A stretch of 44,277 bases of DNA from Chitinophagaceae bacterium. Its GTDB lineage: Bacteria > Bacteroidota > Bacteroidia > Chitinophagales > Chitinophagaceae. Shown in pieces: positions 17,602 to 26,375 of the stretch (position 1 is its first letter; the number at the start of each line of letters is the position of its first letter). Made by a program: the position numbers and the translations under genes. The stretch spans positions 1 through 44,277 of the forward strand of contig CANEWJ010000005.1 of NCBI GenBank assembly GCA_947442625.1. Direction: 5' to 3'. The notes under the pieces are model-generated. The model did no database searches and was not told the origin of the DNA. It saw only the letters and a program-made list of their open reading frames with translations.

Positions 17602-18990
17602 TTATTGCTTAACTATTTTATACGTGTAGAAACCAGGATTGGTGAGATCAAGACTGATTCTGTAGGTACCAGCTGAAGGCAAGACAAGGTTGGCACCATC
17701 GCCTTCCAATGAATTGTCTGCACCATTGTCTCCTAAGTTGATACCCCAATCACTGTTGGCCCTGAATTTGAATTCTTCCTTCCCAGTAACTGTAACCTGA
17801 CCTTCCCAAACGTTGCTGCTGTTTAAGGTCATCGTCACATCACGCCCCCATCCTGTGAAGCCACCAATCATTGTCCAGGTAGTTCTAAGAATAGAGAACT
17901 TGTTGGTAGTTGTATTGGCATTGATCCTGTAGTAACCAGCACCTGGGAATTTCATGTTACCACCAGAGGTGCTGAGGTTTCCACCGCCACCATCACCATA
18001 GGCTGTTCCAGCCCAATCCGGTTGATTGGTGAGTTTGAACTCATAGGTTCCACCTGATTTTACGAAAACATACCCTTCATGAACACCATCTTTCTTGGGA
18101 GATGCAAGCTGTGGAGCCTGACCAGGATTCCATCCTTGATAATCACCTGCAACATACAGTAGTCCATATTCCTGAACCAAGGTCACAGAAAACTTACCAC
18201 CCTGAAAATCAAGCCTGATTTTGTAGGTTCCAGTTTTATCAGGACCTGCAAAATTATCACTCAGGTTAAAACCGAAGTCACCGCCTTTGTTGATACCAAC
18301 AGCATTGTTGTCTTTCACAGAATACTTGTTGCTCCAATCACCATTGACTGGCAAACAAAGGTATTGCTGTCCGCCCTTCATGTAGAAAGTACCTTCGTAT
18401 GTAACGGAATCTACGCGGGTAAACTGTTGTGAAGGGACAGGAACAGGATTGTTCCAGCCGCCTGCAGTTGCACTACCAACAAGGAAAAGCATTCTAGAAG
18501 ATGGAGGCAATACCTTGGGAGGAATAACATAAGGTGTGATTCTCAAGGCAACCGCATTGGACATCTTCCTTTCATTATTGTTTCCCATAGAAGAGACAAC
18601 CCTTGCTTCAATGTTGTATTGCCTGTTGTATGCGAATCCAAAACCAAGGGCAATATCATTGAGTTCTTTCGCAGTAAAACTTGCGGTTCTGGCTCCAATC
18701 ATCACCTTTTGCGCAGCTCTAGAAAAATTCCTTCCTGCAGAGTCAATTTCCACTATGTATTTTACAGTGTTGGAATCAACTGAATAGTTGGGGTTTGTCC
18801 ATGAGAATGAAATTGCAGTCTTGGACGAATCAGCCATTACCGAAGCGATGGTATTGGTTGAAGCGGTAAGCGTAGCATTACCGGCAGGATTGTAAAGCTT
18901 CAAGGGTTCAATCTTTTCACATGAAGATGCCATGAAAGCAGCCAAAAACATGTAAAAGCCCAAGCGAATATATTTTTTCATACTGTTCAT
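17602..18990 (-). CDS. SusF-like surface starch-binding lipoprotein
   Basis: A lipoprotein of 462 residues with a signal ending MASSC. After an N-terminal SusE/F Ig-like domain (about 35-155) come three related binding modules: about 165-270 (MLFLVGSATAGGWNNPVPVP), 275-370 (LLYVAGDYQGWNPGQAP) and 372-462 (WTMIGGFTGWGRDVTMTL). The Trp-rich GDYQGW/GFTGWG loops are the usual sugar-contact positions in SusE/SusF modules. Three modules match Bacteroides SusF. The protein should sit on the cell surface and hold starch near SusC/SusD. It starts 18 bases after the susE-like stop. An alternative start is three codons in. Confidence 0.87.
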   Translation of the reverse strand: MNSMKKYIRLGFYMFLAAFMASSCEKIEPLKLYNPAGNATLTASTNTIASVMADSSKTAISFSWTNPNYSVDSNTVKYIVEIDSAGRNFSRAAQKVMIGARTASFTAKELNDIALGFGFAYNRQYNIEARVVSSMGNNNERKMSNAVALRITPYVIPPKVLPPSSRMLFLVGSATAGGWNNPVPVPSQQFTRVDSVTYEGTFYMKGGQQYLCLPVNGDWSNKYSVKDNNAVGINKGGDFGFNLSDNFAGPDKTGTYKIRLDFQGGKFSVTLVQEYGLLYVAGDYQGWNPGQAPQLASPKKDGVHEGYVFVKSGGTYEFKLTNQPDWAGTAYGDGGGGNLSTSGGNMKFPGAGYYRINANTTTNKFSILRTTWTMIGGFTGWGRDVTMTLNSSNVWEGQVTVTGKEEFKFRANSDWGINLGDNGADNSLEGDGANLVLPSAGTYRISLDLTNPGFYTYKIVKQ

Positions 18991-19008
18991 TTTAAGTTGT
19001 TTACCAGA

Positions 19009-19836
19009 CTATTGTCTGGTTACGGTGAATCTACCTGTTTGAAAATCAACGACAATTTTATAATTGCCTGCAGTGGCAGGTCCAGGGAATGCAGGATCAG
19101 CATCCTTTTTCTCAAAAGTGCCTCCTGTAGCAGTACCCTCTACCATATGGTATTGGGTTCCCCAAACACCATTTTCCTGTATCAACTTGTAAGCACCAGA
19201 TTTCAATGCCACAACCAATTCATATTGTGTATCTGAAACCTTGGTGAATTTCTGCGTTGTTACAAATGGGGCTGGCAAAGGATTGTTCCAACCTGAAGCT
19301 ACAGCATCACCAATGATCCAAAGGGTTCCCATGGTTGGAACAGGCACTTTGGGAGGAGGGGCAAATGGTGTGACGTTGAACCTCATCACATTTGAAGTAA
19401 GCGAGGTGGCAGCAGCGCCAAGCGATGCAATAACCCTTACTTCAATGGCTGCAGGCGTATTTAGTCTCAGCTGAAGATCACTGAGGATGATGTTGAATTC
19501 TTTTTGTGTGTAGGCCACAGAAAGTTCCTTGCTGATAGAAACAGCCTTCTTGTTGGCTCCGGAAAAACTTGATCCAGCAACGTCAATTTCGAGGGTGTAA
19601 ACGACATCCTGGCTGTTGATGCCAGAAGCGAAATCATATTCTGGATTGGTCCAGCTGAACTTTACTCCAGGATTGTTTTCAGTAGCAAAACCCAGAGGAA
19701 TCGTGCCAGTAACAGAGGCGGCCAATACAGGCGCAGTTCCTCCTAGGAATATTTCCCTGTCTTCTTCCTTGCTGCATGATGCAAGAAAAACCAAAGATGA
19801 AAGGGCTAGGATAAGAGGTTGAATGATTTTTTTCAT
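19009..19836 (-). CDS. SusE-like surface starch-binding lipoprotein (single binding module)
   Basis: A 275-residue lipoprotein with signal MKKIIQPLILALSSLVFLASC. It has the same N-terminal Ig-like domain as its downstream neighbour (residues about 35-155, SWTNPEYD, VYTLEIDVAGSSFSGANKKAVSI) but only one C-terminal module (TLWIIGDAVASGWNNPLPAP). Both proteins share the SGWNNP/GGWNNP turn and the stretch around it, indicating tandem duplication. Bacteroides SusE carries two binding modules, so this copy is shorter. It starts 26 bases after the susD stop. Role in starch capture is inferred from the locus. Confidence 0.85.
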   Translation of the reverse strand: MKKIIQPLILALSSLVFLASCSKEEDREIFLGGTAPVLAASVTGTIPLGFATENNPGVKFSWTNPEYDFASGINSQDVVYTLEIDVAGSSFSGANKKAVSISKELSVAYTQKEFNIILSDLQLRLNTPAAIEVRVIASLGAAATSLTSNVMRFNVTPFAPPPKVPVPTMGTLWIIGDAVASGWNNPLPAPFVTTQKFTKVSDTQYELVVALKSGAYKLIQENGVWGTQYHMVEGTATGGTFEKKDADPAFPGPATAGNYKIVVDFQTGRFTVTRQ

Positions 19837-19862
19837 AAACCTTGTTTTAAATTTTAAACAGA

Positions 19863-21470
19863 TTAATAACCAGCATTTTGTTTCAAATTCGGATTGGATG
19901 ATACGTCAGCGGAAGGAAGCGGATAAACATTCCTGAAAGCCGCGACACCAGTTCCACCCCTTACGCCTCCTTTCCACGGCCAAAGGTAGCTTCCATCGGT
20001 AAATTTGTTGAATCGGATCAAGTCAGTCCTTCTGTGACCTTCCCAATACAACTCCCTTGCCCTTTCATTCAAAACAAAATCAGGGGTAAGCGCAGCTGCA
20101 CTGATGTTGCCTGTGGCATTTCCATACGCACGCTGCCTCAGGGTGTTGATATAGGTAACAGCATTGGTCTTGTCTGAGGCACTACCAACACGGGCAGCCG
20201 CTTCAGCAAAGATGAGGTGTTGTTCAGCCAGCCTGAAAATAGGGAAATCAATGTCAACCCATGTAAGGTTTGAGCCTACTGCATTGTCCTTTCTCCTGTT
20301 CCTGAATTTTGTAATGGCATAACCGTCCTTGAAATTGGTAAGGTCATTGATCTCAAGGCTTTGACCCTGGGTAAAGAATTGTGCACGCTTGTCTGCTGTG
20401 CCATTTACATCAGGAAACAATGCTGGAAGACTTTTGGTGGTACGAAGGCCGAACCAACCGCCATCTACACCATAATCTGCAGCAACCATGTCTCCACCTA
20501 CTGGAGCATGGGTAAGAAAAGTGGTGCCACCCCAGTTCTGGGTCTTCAGTCCATCATAGTTGATGGTGAGAATGAATTCGCTTGTATTGGTATTGTTGTC
20601 AGCAAGCATCAGCTGCCTGTAGTTGCTGATCAAAGTGTATCCTGCATCAATTACTCTCTTGGAATATACCAATGCATCAGCATACCGTGGTGTTGAAGTA
20701 TAAACTGCCGCATTGAGGTATACCCTTGCGAGCAACGCCTGTGCAGCGGCCTTGTCGGCACGTCCGTACTCATTGGCTCTTGCAGCAGGGAGTTCGTTTT
20801 CAATGGCTTTCAATTCAGTTTCCACATAATTGAAGATGTCAGTTCTTGATGCCTGCTTGGGAACGAAAGAACCCAATGCATCTTTTTCAGTGGCAAAAGG
20901 CACAGCACCGAACAAGTCCATCAATACAGCATATTGATAGGCACGAAGGAAGCGGGCTTCTGAAGTGTATTTTTTGATTTGATCTGCATCAGCTCCTGTG
21001 ATACCGCGTGTAGCAAGGTTCTCGGATGAAGCCTGGCGGATAAAATCATTGCATAGCGTAATCTGGTAGAAGCAACGGTAATAAAGACCCGTGAGCATTG
21101 GATTGCTTGCAGACCAATTCATGTTGTGGAAGTCCTGGATACCAGGATCACCCCAGGCAACAACAGCTTCGTCTGTGCTCAATTCCTGGGCTTTCCAATA
21201 AAGGCGCAAGAAATCAGCAGTTCCTTCATCAAGGCCCTGGATATCACCATTACCATTGGGCCCCTGGTTGCCGGTTGTGGCAAAACTTCCATAAAGTTTG
21301 GCAAATGCCTGTTTGTATCCTGCTGGTGTTTTATACACCTGCTCTGAGGTGATATCATTCAGCGGAAGCAAATCCAGCTGTTTTGTGCAAGACACCATTG
21401 CTACTGAAAAAAGCAATGCTGAAGCAACAAGGTTAAAAATATTCTTTTTCATATACATCGATTTGTTCAT
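19863..21470 (-). CDS. SusD/RagB family nutrient-binding lipoprotein
   Basis: The lid subunit of a SusC-SusD outer-membrane importer. It has a lipoprotein signal (NLVASALLFSVAMVSC), then the TPR-rich SusD fold with conserved segments TSEQVYKTPAGYKQAFAKLY, SEARFLRAYQYAVLMDLFG, ALLARVYLNAAVY, LNERARELYWEGHRRTDLIRF and a C-terminal YPLPSADVSSNPNLKQNAGY. Length (535) is normal. The start may instead be the Met at 21452, which begins MKKNIFNLV. It lies 7 bases after susC, as expected for a paired operon. SusE, SusF and GH13 neighbours point to starch or another alpha-glucan as ligand. Confidence 0.95.
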   Translation of the reverse strand: MNKSMYMKKNIFNLVASALLFSVAMVSCTKQLDLLPLNDITSEQVYKTPAGYKQAFAKLYGSFATTGNQGPNGNGDIQGLDEGTADFLRLYWKAQELSTDEAVVAWGDPGIQDFHNMNWSASNPMLTGLYYRCFYQITLCNDFIRQASSENLATRGITGADADQIKKYTSEARFLRAYQYAVLMDLFGAVPFATEKDALGSFVPKQASRTDIFNYVETELKAIENELPAARANEYGRADKAAAQALLARVYLNAAVYTSTPRYADALVYSKRVIDAGYTLISNYRQLMLADNNTNTSEFILTINYDGLKTQNWGGTTFLTHAPVGGDMVAADYGVDGGWFGLRTTKSLPALFPDVNGTADKRAQFFTQGQSLEINDLTNFKDGYAITKFRNRRKDNAVGSNLTWVDIDFPIFRLAEQHLIFAEAAARVGSASDKTNAVTYINTLRQRAYGNATGNISAAALTPDFVLNERARELYWEGHRRTDLIRFNKFTDGSYLWPWKGGVRGGTGVAAFRNVYPLPSADVSSNPNLKQNAGY

Positions 21471-21477
21471 TGTTCAA

Positions 21478-24400
21478 TTAAAAATCAAGGTTAAGTCCGA
21501 GTACCCATGTCCTTGGTCTTGGATAGAAATTGTTGTCAATTCCTCCATTCATTTCCGGATCAAGTCCATTGTACTTTGTGATCACCAATACGTTCTGTAC
21601 ATTGGCGCTTACTCGAAGGTTGGCCTTTTTGTTGAGTACCTGACCCACATTGTAGCCAACATTGACGTTGTCTACCCTGAGGAATGATGCATTCTGAACA
21701 TAGTAGTCAGAGAGGAAATAGTTGGCGCCGCTGCCACTGAATCCACTTCTCAACACTTCTCTTGAGCCATTGTTGACAAAACCAATTGGGTTCAGGATAT
21801 TCCTGATGGTACCAGTGCTGGAGGCTACGTTGTTGTACATGTAGTTTCCAATGTTGGAGCGGGCCACAAAACCAGCATTCCATTTACCAGCACTGATGCT
21901 ACTGCTCATGCCAAAGAACATCCTTGGATCGATGCCCTTGTACTGGTATAGGTCTCTTTCGTTGATCACACCATCGCGGTTGAGGTCAGCAAAAAGATTA
22001 TCAATAGGGTTGCCTGCATTGTCATACACTTGCTTGTAGGTAAAGAAAGCACCCCTGTTATAACCCACAGAGTGGATCATGATGGTGTTTCCTGTTCCAC
22101 CGGAAATTCCGCCAAACCTTGCACCGGCATAATTGGGATCATCAGAGATCGTCAATTTGGTGATGGTATTCTGGTTGAATGTGGCGTTGAAAGAAAGATC
22201 CCATACAAGGTCTTTGTTTTTAATTGGCTGAAGGTTCAAGGTAACTTCAACACCTTTGTTTTCCATGCTACCTACGTTGGCAACAATCTTGTTGGAGAAG
22301 TTGGTAGCTGCAGGCTGATTGATTTCATTGAGCAGGTCTTTGGTTTCTTTTTTATACAATTCCACCGTACCGCTCACCCTTCCGTTGAACAAGCCGAAAT
22401 CGAGGGCAATGTTGCTGTTGGCAGTTTGTTCCCATTTCCTGTTGGAATAGTATCCACCGGGGCGGAACATTTGATAAAAGGTATTTCCAAACTGGTACTG
22501 CGCAGTGGCTGTACTCAGATTGTAATAAGAGATATAGTCATAATAACCAATACCATCTTGCTGACCGGTAACACCATAACCAATCCTCAATTTAAGGTCG
22601 GTGATGGTCTTGGAATTTCTAAGGAAGGACTCTTCATTCAACTTCCAAGCTGCAGCAGCAGATGGGAAGATACCAAAACGGTTGTCTGCATTGAATTTGG
22701 AAGAACCATCCTGTCTGACAGATCCCGTAAGCAAAAACTTGTTGAGGATGTTCAGGTTTACCCTTCCCAGCATGGAGGCCAATCTGTATTGTGGTTTATC
22801 CAAAGCGAAGTTGGGTGATGCAACGATGGTATTGTCAAACGTCTTGTCTGAATAATTATAATTGGTTGTGAGATAGTCCTGGAACTCATAACCAGCAGTT
22901 GCATCGATCCTTGTTTTGATGGCATCAATATCCTTGGTATAATTAAGATAGGCATTCAAATAAGTATTCTGCCTTTCTTGCCTGTATTCATTGTTGACCC
23001 CACCATGGAATTTTCCTGAAGGATCTTTGAAACGGAGGTAAGTAGAGGCAGCTGATTCGGGAACAATGATTTGCCCAGTTCCGTCAGCAATATCAGCACC
23101 CACATTGACAACCGCCCGGAGCTCAGGAAGGAAATGAAATTTATAATCCACTACAAGGTTGGCAATATGCCTTACCACATCACTTTGGTCATCACGCTGC
23201 AACAAGATGCCCAATGGATTCTTGGGAGAAAGGGATTTCAAACCTGTTGAGGAAGAAGGATCAAGCCACTCCCAGTATCCACCATATGCGCTGTTGCCAG
23301 AGTAAACAGGCTTGGTCGGATCAAAATTCACCGCAGCACCAATCGCCCCTTCGTTGGCAAACGTTGATTTGCTCAGAGAAGTTTTGAGGTTGAAATCGAT
23401 TTTAAGGTGATTTTTGAACAAGGTAGGATTGAGGTTCAGGCCTACAGTAGTTCTGTTCAGGTTACCAGTTTTCAAGATGCCATCCTGGTTGAGGTTTCCA
23501 AGGGAAAGCCTGTAGGGAAGATTCTTGATAGATCCCCTGACACTTATATTGTTATCAGTAGAAAGGGCAGATTGATAAATCTGGTCCTGCCAGTCTGTTC
23601 CTTCCACACCATTTTGGATATGAATATTGCTGACTACACTTCTAAATGCAGCATTGCCATATTTGTTTACAATGTCTCTAACTTCCTTTGATGTAAGAAC
23701 GTCAACCTTTTCAACAATCTTGCCTACTGAGAACAAGGAACTAAAATTAACCGTTGGCTTTCCTTTTGCCCCTTTCTTGGTGGTGATCATGATAACACCA
23801 TTGGATGCACGAGAACCATAAATGGCAGTGGCGGATGCATCTTTTAAAATGGTAAAGTTTTCAATGTCATTGGGGTTGATCAATGCCAATGCATTGGCTT
23901 GACCAGAAATTCCACCATTGTCCAAAGGCATACCATCAATCACAATCAGTGGATCGTTGCTTGCATTGAGTGAAGCGCCACCACGAATGCGGATTGTACT
24001 TCCTGAACCAGGAGCACCACTGTTGGATGTAATTTGAACACCCGCTACTTTACCTGTAATCAATTGCTCTGGTGAAGTAAGTGCACCTTTGACAAAATCT
24101 TTTGTTCCGATGGTTGCAACACTACCCGTAAGGTCTTTTTTCCTGGTAGTACCATAACCGATAACAACAACATCACCAAGTGTGGCAGATGCCGAAACAA
24201 GTCTAACATCAACAGTATTTCCGGTAATGGAAACTTCCATTGTGGTAAAACCTGCATAGGAAACGGTCAATTGGGTTACTGAAGATGGCAATTCAATAGA
24301 ATACCTTCCTGAAGCATCAGTAACAACGGCTTTCCCGCTGCCCTTTGCTGCGACGGTGGCACCAACAAGCGGTGAACCATCATTTGAATCCATGATTTTT

Positions 24401-24504
24401 CCTGTTATGGTCTTGTTTTGTGCAAACGCCGCCAATGAAACGGAAAGCAGAAACAAGGCCATTAACATGAACCTGCTGATCAGGTGTTTGATGTTAACAA
24501 GCAT
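21478..24504 (-). CDS. SusC/RagA family TonB-linked outer-membrane importer
   Basis: About 1008 residues. A signal peptide ends AAFAQ, followed by a carboxypeptidase-D-like domain (KTITGKIMDSNDGSPLVGATV), a TonB box region (LGDVVVIGYGTTRKKDLTGSV), the plug domain (LITGKVAGVQITSNSGAPG, IRIRGGASLNASNDPLIVIDGMP) and a large beta-barrel ending LGLNLDF. It should import oligosaccharides across the outer membrane using TonB energy. The frame opens at 24570, but the signal peptide begins at the internal Met at 24504. It is the first gene of the Sus operon; a possible LacI-type operator lies about 85 bases upstream of the start. Confidence 0.96.
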   Translation of the reverse strand: MLVNIKHLISRFMLMALFLLSVSLAAFAQNKTITGKIMDSNDGSPLVGATVAAKGSGKAVVTDASGRYSIELPSSVTQLTVSYAGFTTMEVSITGNTVDVRLVSASATLGDVVVIGYGTTRKKDLTGSVATIGTKDFVKGALTSPEQLITGKVAGVQITSNSGAPGSGSTIRIRGGASLNASNDPLIVIDGMPLDNGGISGQANALALINPNDIENFTILKDASATAIYGSRASNGVIMITTKKGAKGKPTVNFSSLFSVGKIVEKVDVLTSKEVRDIVNKYGNAAFRSVVSNIHIQNGVEGTDWQDQIYQSALSTDNNISVRGSIKNLPYRLSLGNLNQDGILKTGNLNRTTVGLNLNPTLFKNHLKIDFNLKTSLSKSTFANEGAIGAAVNFDPTKPVYSGNSAYGGYWEWLDPSSSTGLKSLSPKNPLGILLQRDDQSDVVRHIANLVVDYKFHFLPELRAVVNVGADIADGTGQIIVPESAASTYLRFKDPSGKFHGGVNNEYRQERQNTYLNAYLNYTKDIDAIKTRIDATAGYEFQDYLTTNYNYSDKTFDNTIVASPNFALDKPQYRLASMLGRVNLNILNKFLLTGSVRQDGSSKFNADNRFGIFPSAAAAWKLNEESFLRNSKTITDLKLRIGYGVTGQQDGIGYYDYISYYNLSTATAQYQFGNTFYQMFRPGGYYSNRKWEQTANSNIALDFGLFNGRVSGTVELYKKETKDLLNEINQPAATNFSNKIVANVGSMENKGVEVTLNLQPIKNKDLVWDLSFNATFNQNTITKLTISDDPNYAGARFGGISGGTGNTIMIHSVGYNRGAFFTYKQVYDNAGNPIDNLFADLNRDGVINERDLYQYKGIDPRMFFGMSSSISAGKWNAGFVARSNIGNYMYNNVASSTGTIRNILNPIGFVNNGSREVLRSGFSGSGANYFLSDYYVQNASFLRVDNVNVGYNVGQVLNKKANLRVSANVQNVLVITKYNGLDPEMNGGIDNNFYPRPRTWVLGLNLDF

Positions 24505-24588
24505 ACTGTTTGATTGATGTGAGTGAATAGAAATTATTTGTGTATATTTTACGCAAAGCATAAATGGCAAAATAATAGCGTGATCGTT

Positions 24589-24600
24589 GAAATCGTTTTC
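24589..24600. promoter_or_regulatory. LacI-type operator candidate upstream of susC
   Basis: GAAATCGTTTTC is a 10-of-12 palindrome with a central CG, the layout of LacI/GalR-family operators. It lies 85 bases before the susC start, just upstream (in - strand sense) of an imperfect promoter-like TATTTTG. On the - strand an AACGAT direct repeat overlaps it. No LacI-family gene is in the window. Confidence 0.3.
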
Positions 24601-24676
24601 GTGTTAAAAATACACAAATATTCGAATTCCGAAATTAATTGTTAATAAATCTTGGTCTTTTTTGTTTTATTAAAAC

Positions 24677-24713
24677 AAAAAAACTCCCCAATTGGGCCAA
24701 TTGGGGAGTTTTT
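24677..24713 (-). terminator. Terminator after the first GH29 gene
   Basis: A near-perfect palindrome (AAACTCCCCAATTGG, 24681-24695, with its complement at 24697-24711) has an A-run on the left and a T-run on the right, so it can terminate in both directions. It separates the fucosidase gene from the susC promoter region. The rest of 24505-24737 holds the susC leader. Confidence 0.85.
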
Positions 24714-24737
24714 GAAAGAACATGAAGGCGAATATGA

Positions 24738-26207
24738 TTACAAACTAGCCTTTTTATATACACCCAGCTCACTCATGGCAATGCATACAGGAGCTGCTAT
24801 TCGAATGCGGAGTTGGGCCGTTTTAACTGGTTCATTGAGGTAAATAATTCTACATGCACCTATCGAAGTTGCAGATGCTACTTTGGTCCAGTTACCGTTG
24901 ATCATGGCTTCCACTTCAACCGAATCGATGCGTTGCCCCAAAGGAATATATTCAGTCATCTTGATCAAGTCAAAGGTTTGATCGGCCGTCCATGTCAAGT
25001 TGACATCAGCTGTTTTGACGGTATCTTCGGTTGCCCAATAAGAGTCGATCGATCGGTCCAGTAAGAACTGTCCCTTGTAGGACTTACTTCTCTTGTTTGA
25101 TACCCTTAGTGCAGAAGCTTGTGCCAGGTTATTTTTAAAGCTCTCCTCAACCAGTTTACCAAAACCTTCGAGGGCTTTTACATCCTCATCGTCCAATAAA
25201 CCGCGGGTATCTGGGGCGATGCCAAGATCCAGGGCTGCACCCCTACCCACACTTTTCAGGTAAAGTGTAAAGAGCTGCTCAGGTGTTTTGGTTTTCCCTT
25301 TCTGCTCAGGATGGTAAAACCAACCCGGTCTCAAAGGAACATCACATTCTGCAGGCACCCAGTTCTTGCCTCCTCTGGTACCAAAAGGATTGACCTCATG
25401 GTTAAGGTTACCGGGAATGGCTTCGTTCATGCCCTTTGCCGGAACAGGCGTAAAAGTCGCCCAGGAAGTTTCTCCGGCAAAACCACTCTCGTTGCCAACC
25501 CATCTTACATCCCAGCCAATGTCACTGAACAGGTTGGCCATGGGTTGCAGCTTTCTTGTAATTGCCCAGGTGGTATCCCAACCATAATAGGTTGATCGGT
25601 CAATTTTTCTGGTAGCCCTTTCACCACCGTAATAACCATCACCCCCATTGGCTCCATCATGCCAGGACATGAACAATTCACCATAGTTGGTATAGAGTTC
25701 GGTCAGCTGATTACGGTATGTTTTTACATAATCTTGTGTGCCGTAAGCAGGATTGTTCCTATCCCAGGGAGAACAATAAACACCGAACTTGAGACCTGCT
25801 TTTCTGCAGGCCTGTTCAAACTCTTTTACCATATCCCCTTTCCCATCACGAAATGGAGATTGTGTAATATTGTAAGGTGAAGTTTTTGTTGGCCAAAGCG
25901 CAAATCCATCATGGTGCTTGGCTACCAGCACCAGCCCTTTTAAGCCTCCGGCCTTCAAAGCAGCTACAATCTTGTCTGCATCAAATTCTTTAGGGTTGAA
26001 AATTGTTGGGTTGGCATCACCATAACCCCACTCTTTGTTTTCAAAGGTTGTGGGTGTAAAATGAACCAAGCCGTATACATCAACCTGGTGCCAGGCCAGC
26101 TGCCTTTTGGATGGTAGTGCTCCATAAGGTTGTGGGGGGTCTTGGGCGAAAATAAACCCTGAGGTCAAGAGTAAGAATACCGGTAAAAATTTCCTGAAAA
26201 ATCGCAT
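24738..26207 (-). CDS. GH29 alpha-L-fucosidase with C-terminal discoidin-like domain
   Basis: A secreted enzyme (signal peptide about 1-22) of 489 residues. The GH29 barrel includes VHFTPTTFENKEWGYGD, LVLVAKHHDGFALWPT, KFGVYCSPWDRNNPAYG and FMSWHDGANGGDGYYGG, where Asp184 is the expected nucleophile. Most relatives, as I recall them, read W-F-D-G there; this copy has His183. After the barrel (about 350) the sequence resembles an F5/8-type beta-sandwich. It should release terminal L-fucose in the periplasm or at the surface. It is divergent from the fucose catabolic operon across 168 bases that contain repeated TGAATG half-sites, supporting shared control. Linkage preference is unknown. Confidence 0.9.
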   Translation of the reverse strand: MRFFRKFLPVFLLLTSGFIFAQDPPQPYGALPSKRQLAWHQVDVYGLVHFTPTTFENKEWGYGDANPTIFNPKEFDADKIVAALKAGGLKGLVLVAKHHDGFALWPTKTSPYNITQSPFRDGKGDMVKEFEQACRKAGLKFGVYCSPWDRNNPAYGTQDYVKTYRNQLTELYTNYGELFMSWHDGANGGDGYYGGERATRKIDRSTYYGWDTTWAITRKLQPMANLFSDIGWDVRWVGNESGFAGETSWATFTPVPAKGMNEAIPGNLNHEVNPFGTRGGKNWVPAECDVPLRPGWFYHPEQKGKTKTPEQLFTLYLKSVGRGAALDLGIAPDTRGLLDDEDVKALEGFGKLVEESFKNNLAQASALRVSNKRSKSYKGQFLLDRSIDSYWATEDTVKTADVNLTWTADQTFDLIKMTEYIPLGQRIDSVEVEAMINGNWTKVASATSIGACRIIYLNEPVKTAQLRIRIAAPVCIAMSELGVYKKASL

Positions 26208-26236
26208 GATGCTGAATTTAATTTATATGATTTCTA

Positions 26237-26281
26237 CATTCATTTTATGAATGCCATTCAATAGTATAATTAAATGAATGG
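26237..26281. promoter_or_regulatory. Array of alternating TGAATG half-sites between GH29 and the fucose operon
   Basis: CATTCA (26237-26242) and TGAATG (26248-26253) form one inverted repeat with a 5-base spacer. CCATTCA (26254-26260) and TGAATGG (26275-26281) form a second with a 14-base spacer. A one-mismatch - strand promoter box (TACTATTG, 26259-26266) for the fucosidase gene lies inside the second repeat. The layout suits a dimeric regulator acting on one or both divergent units; no regulator gene is nearby. The remaining bases up to 26375 are AT-rich with no clear consensus promoter. Confidence 0.45.
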
Positions 26282-26375
26282 AATGGGATAAAATGTTTCT
26301 AAAAATATGCTTTTATTAAAATAAATAGTCGGGATTATCCTAAATTGTCAACATTAACCCATTATAAGCAGAAAC

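Noticed and set aside
22030-22818. A 262-codon open frame antisense to susC
   Set aside because: Falls within the conserved barrel region of susC and shows no domain; a shadow frame.
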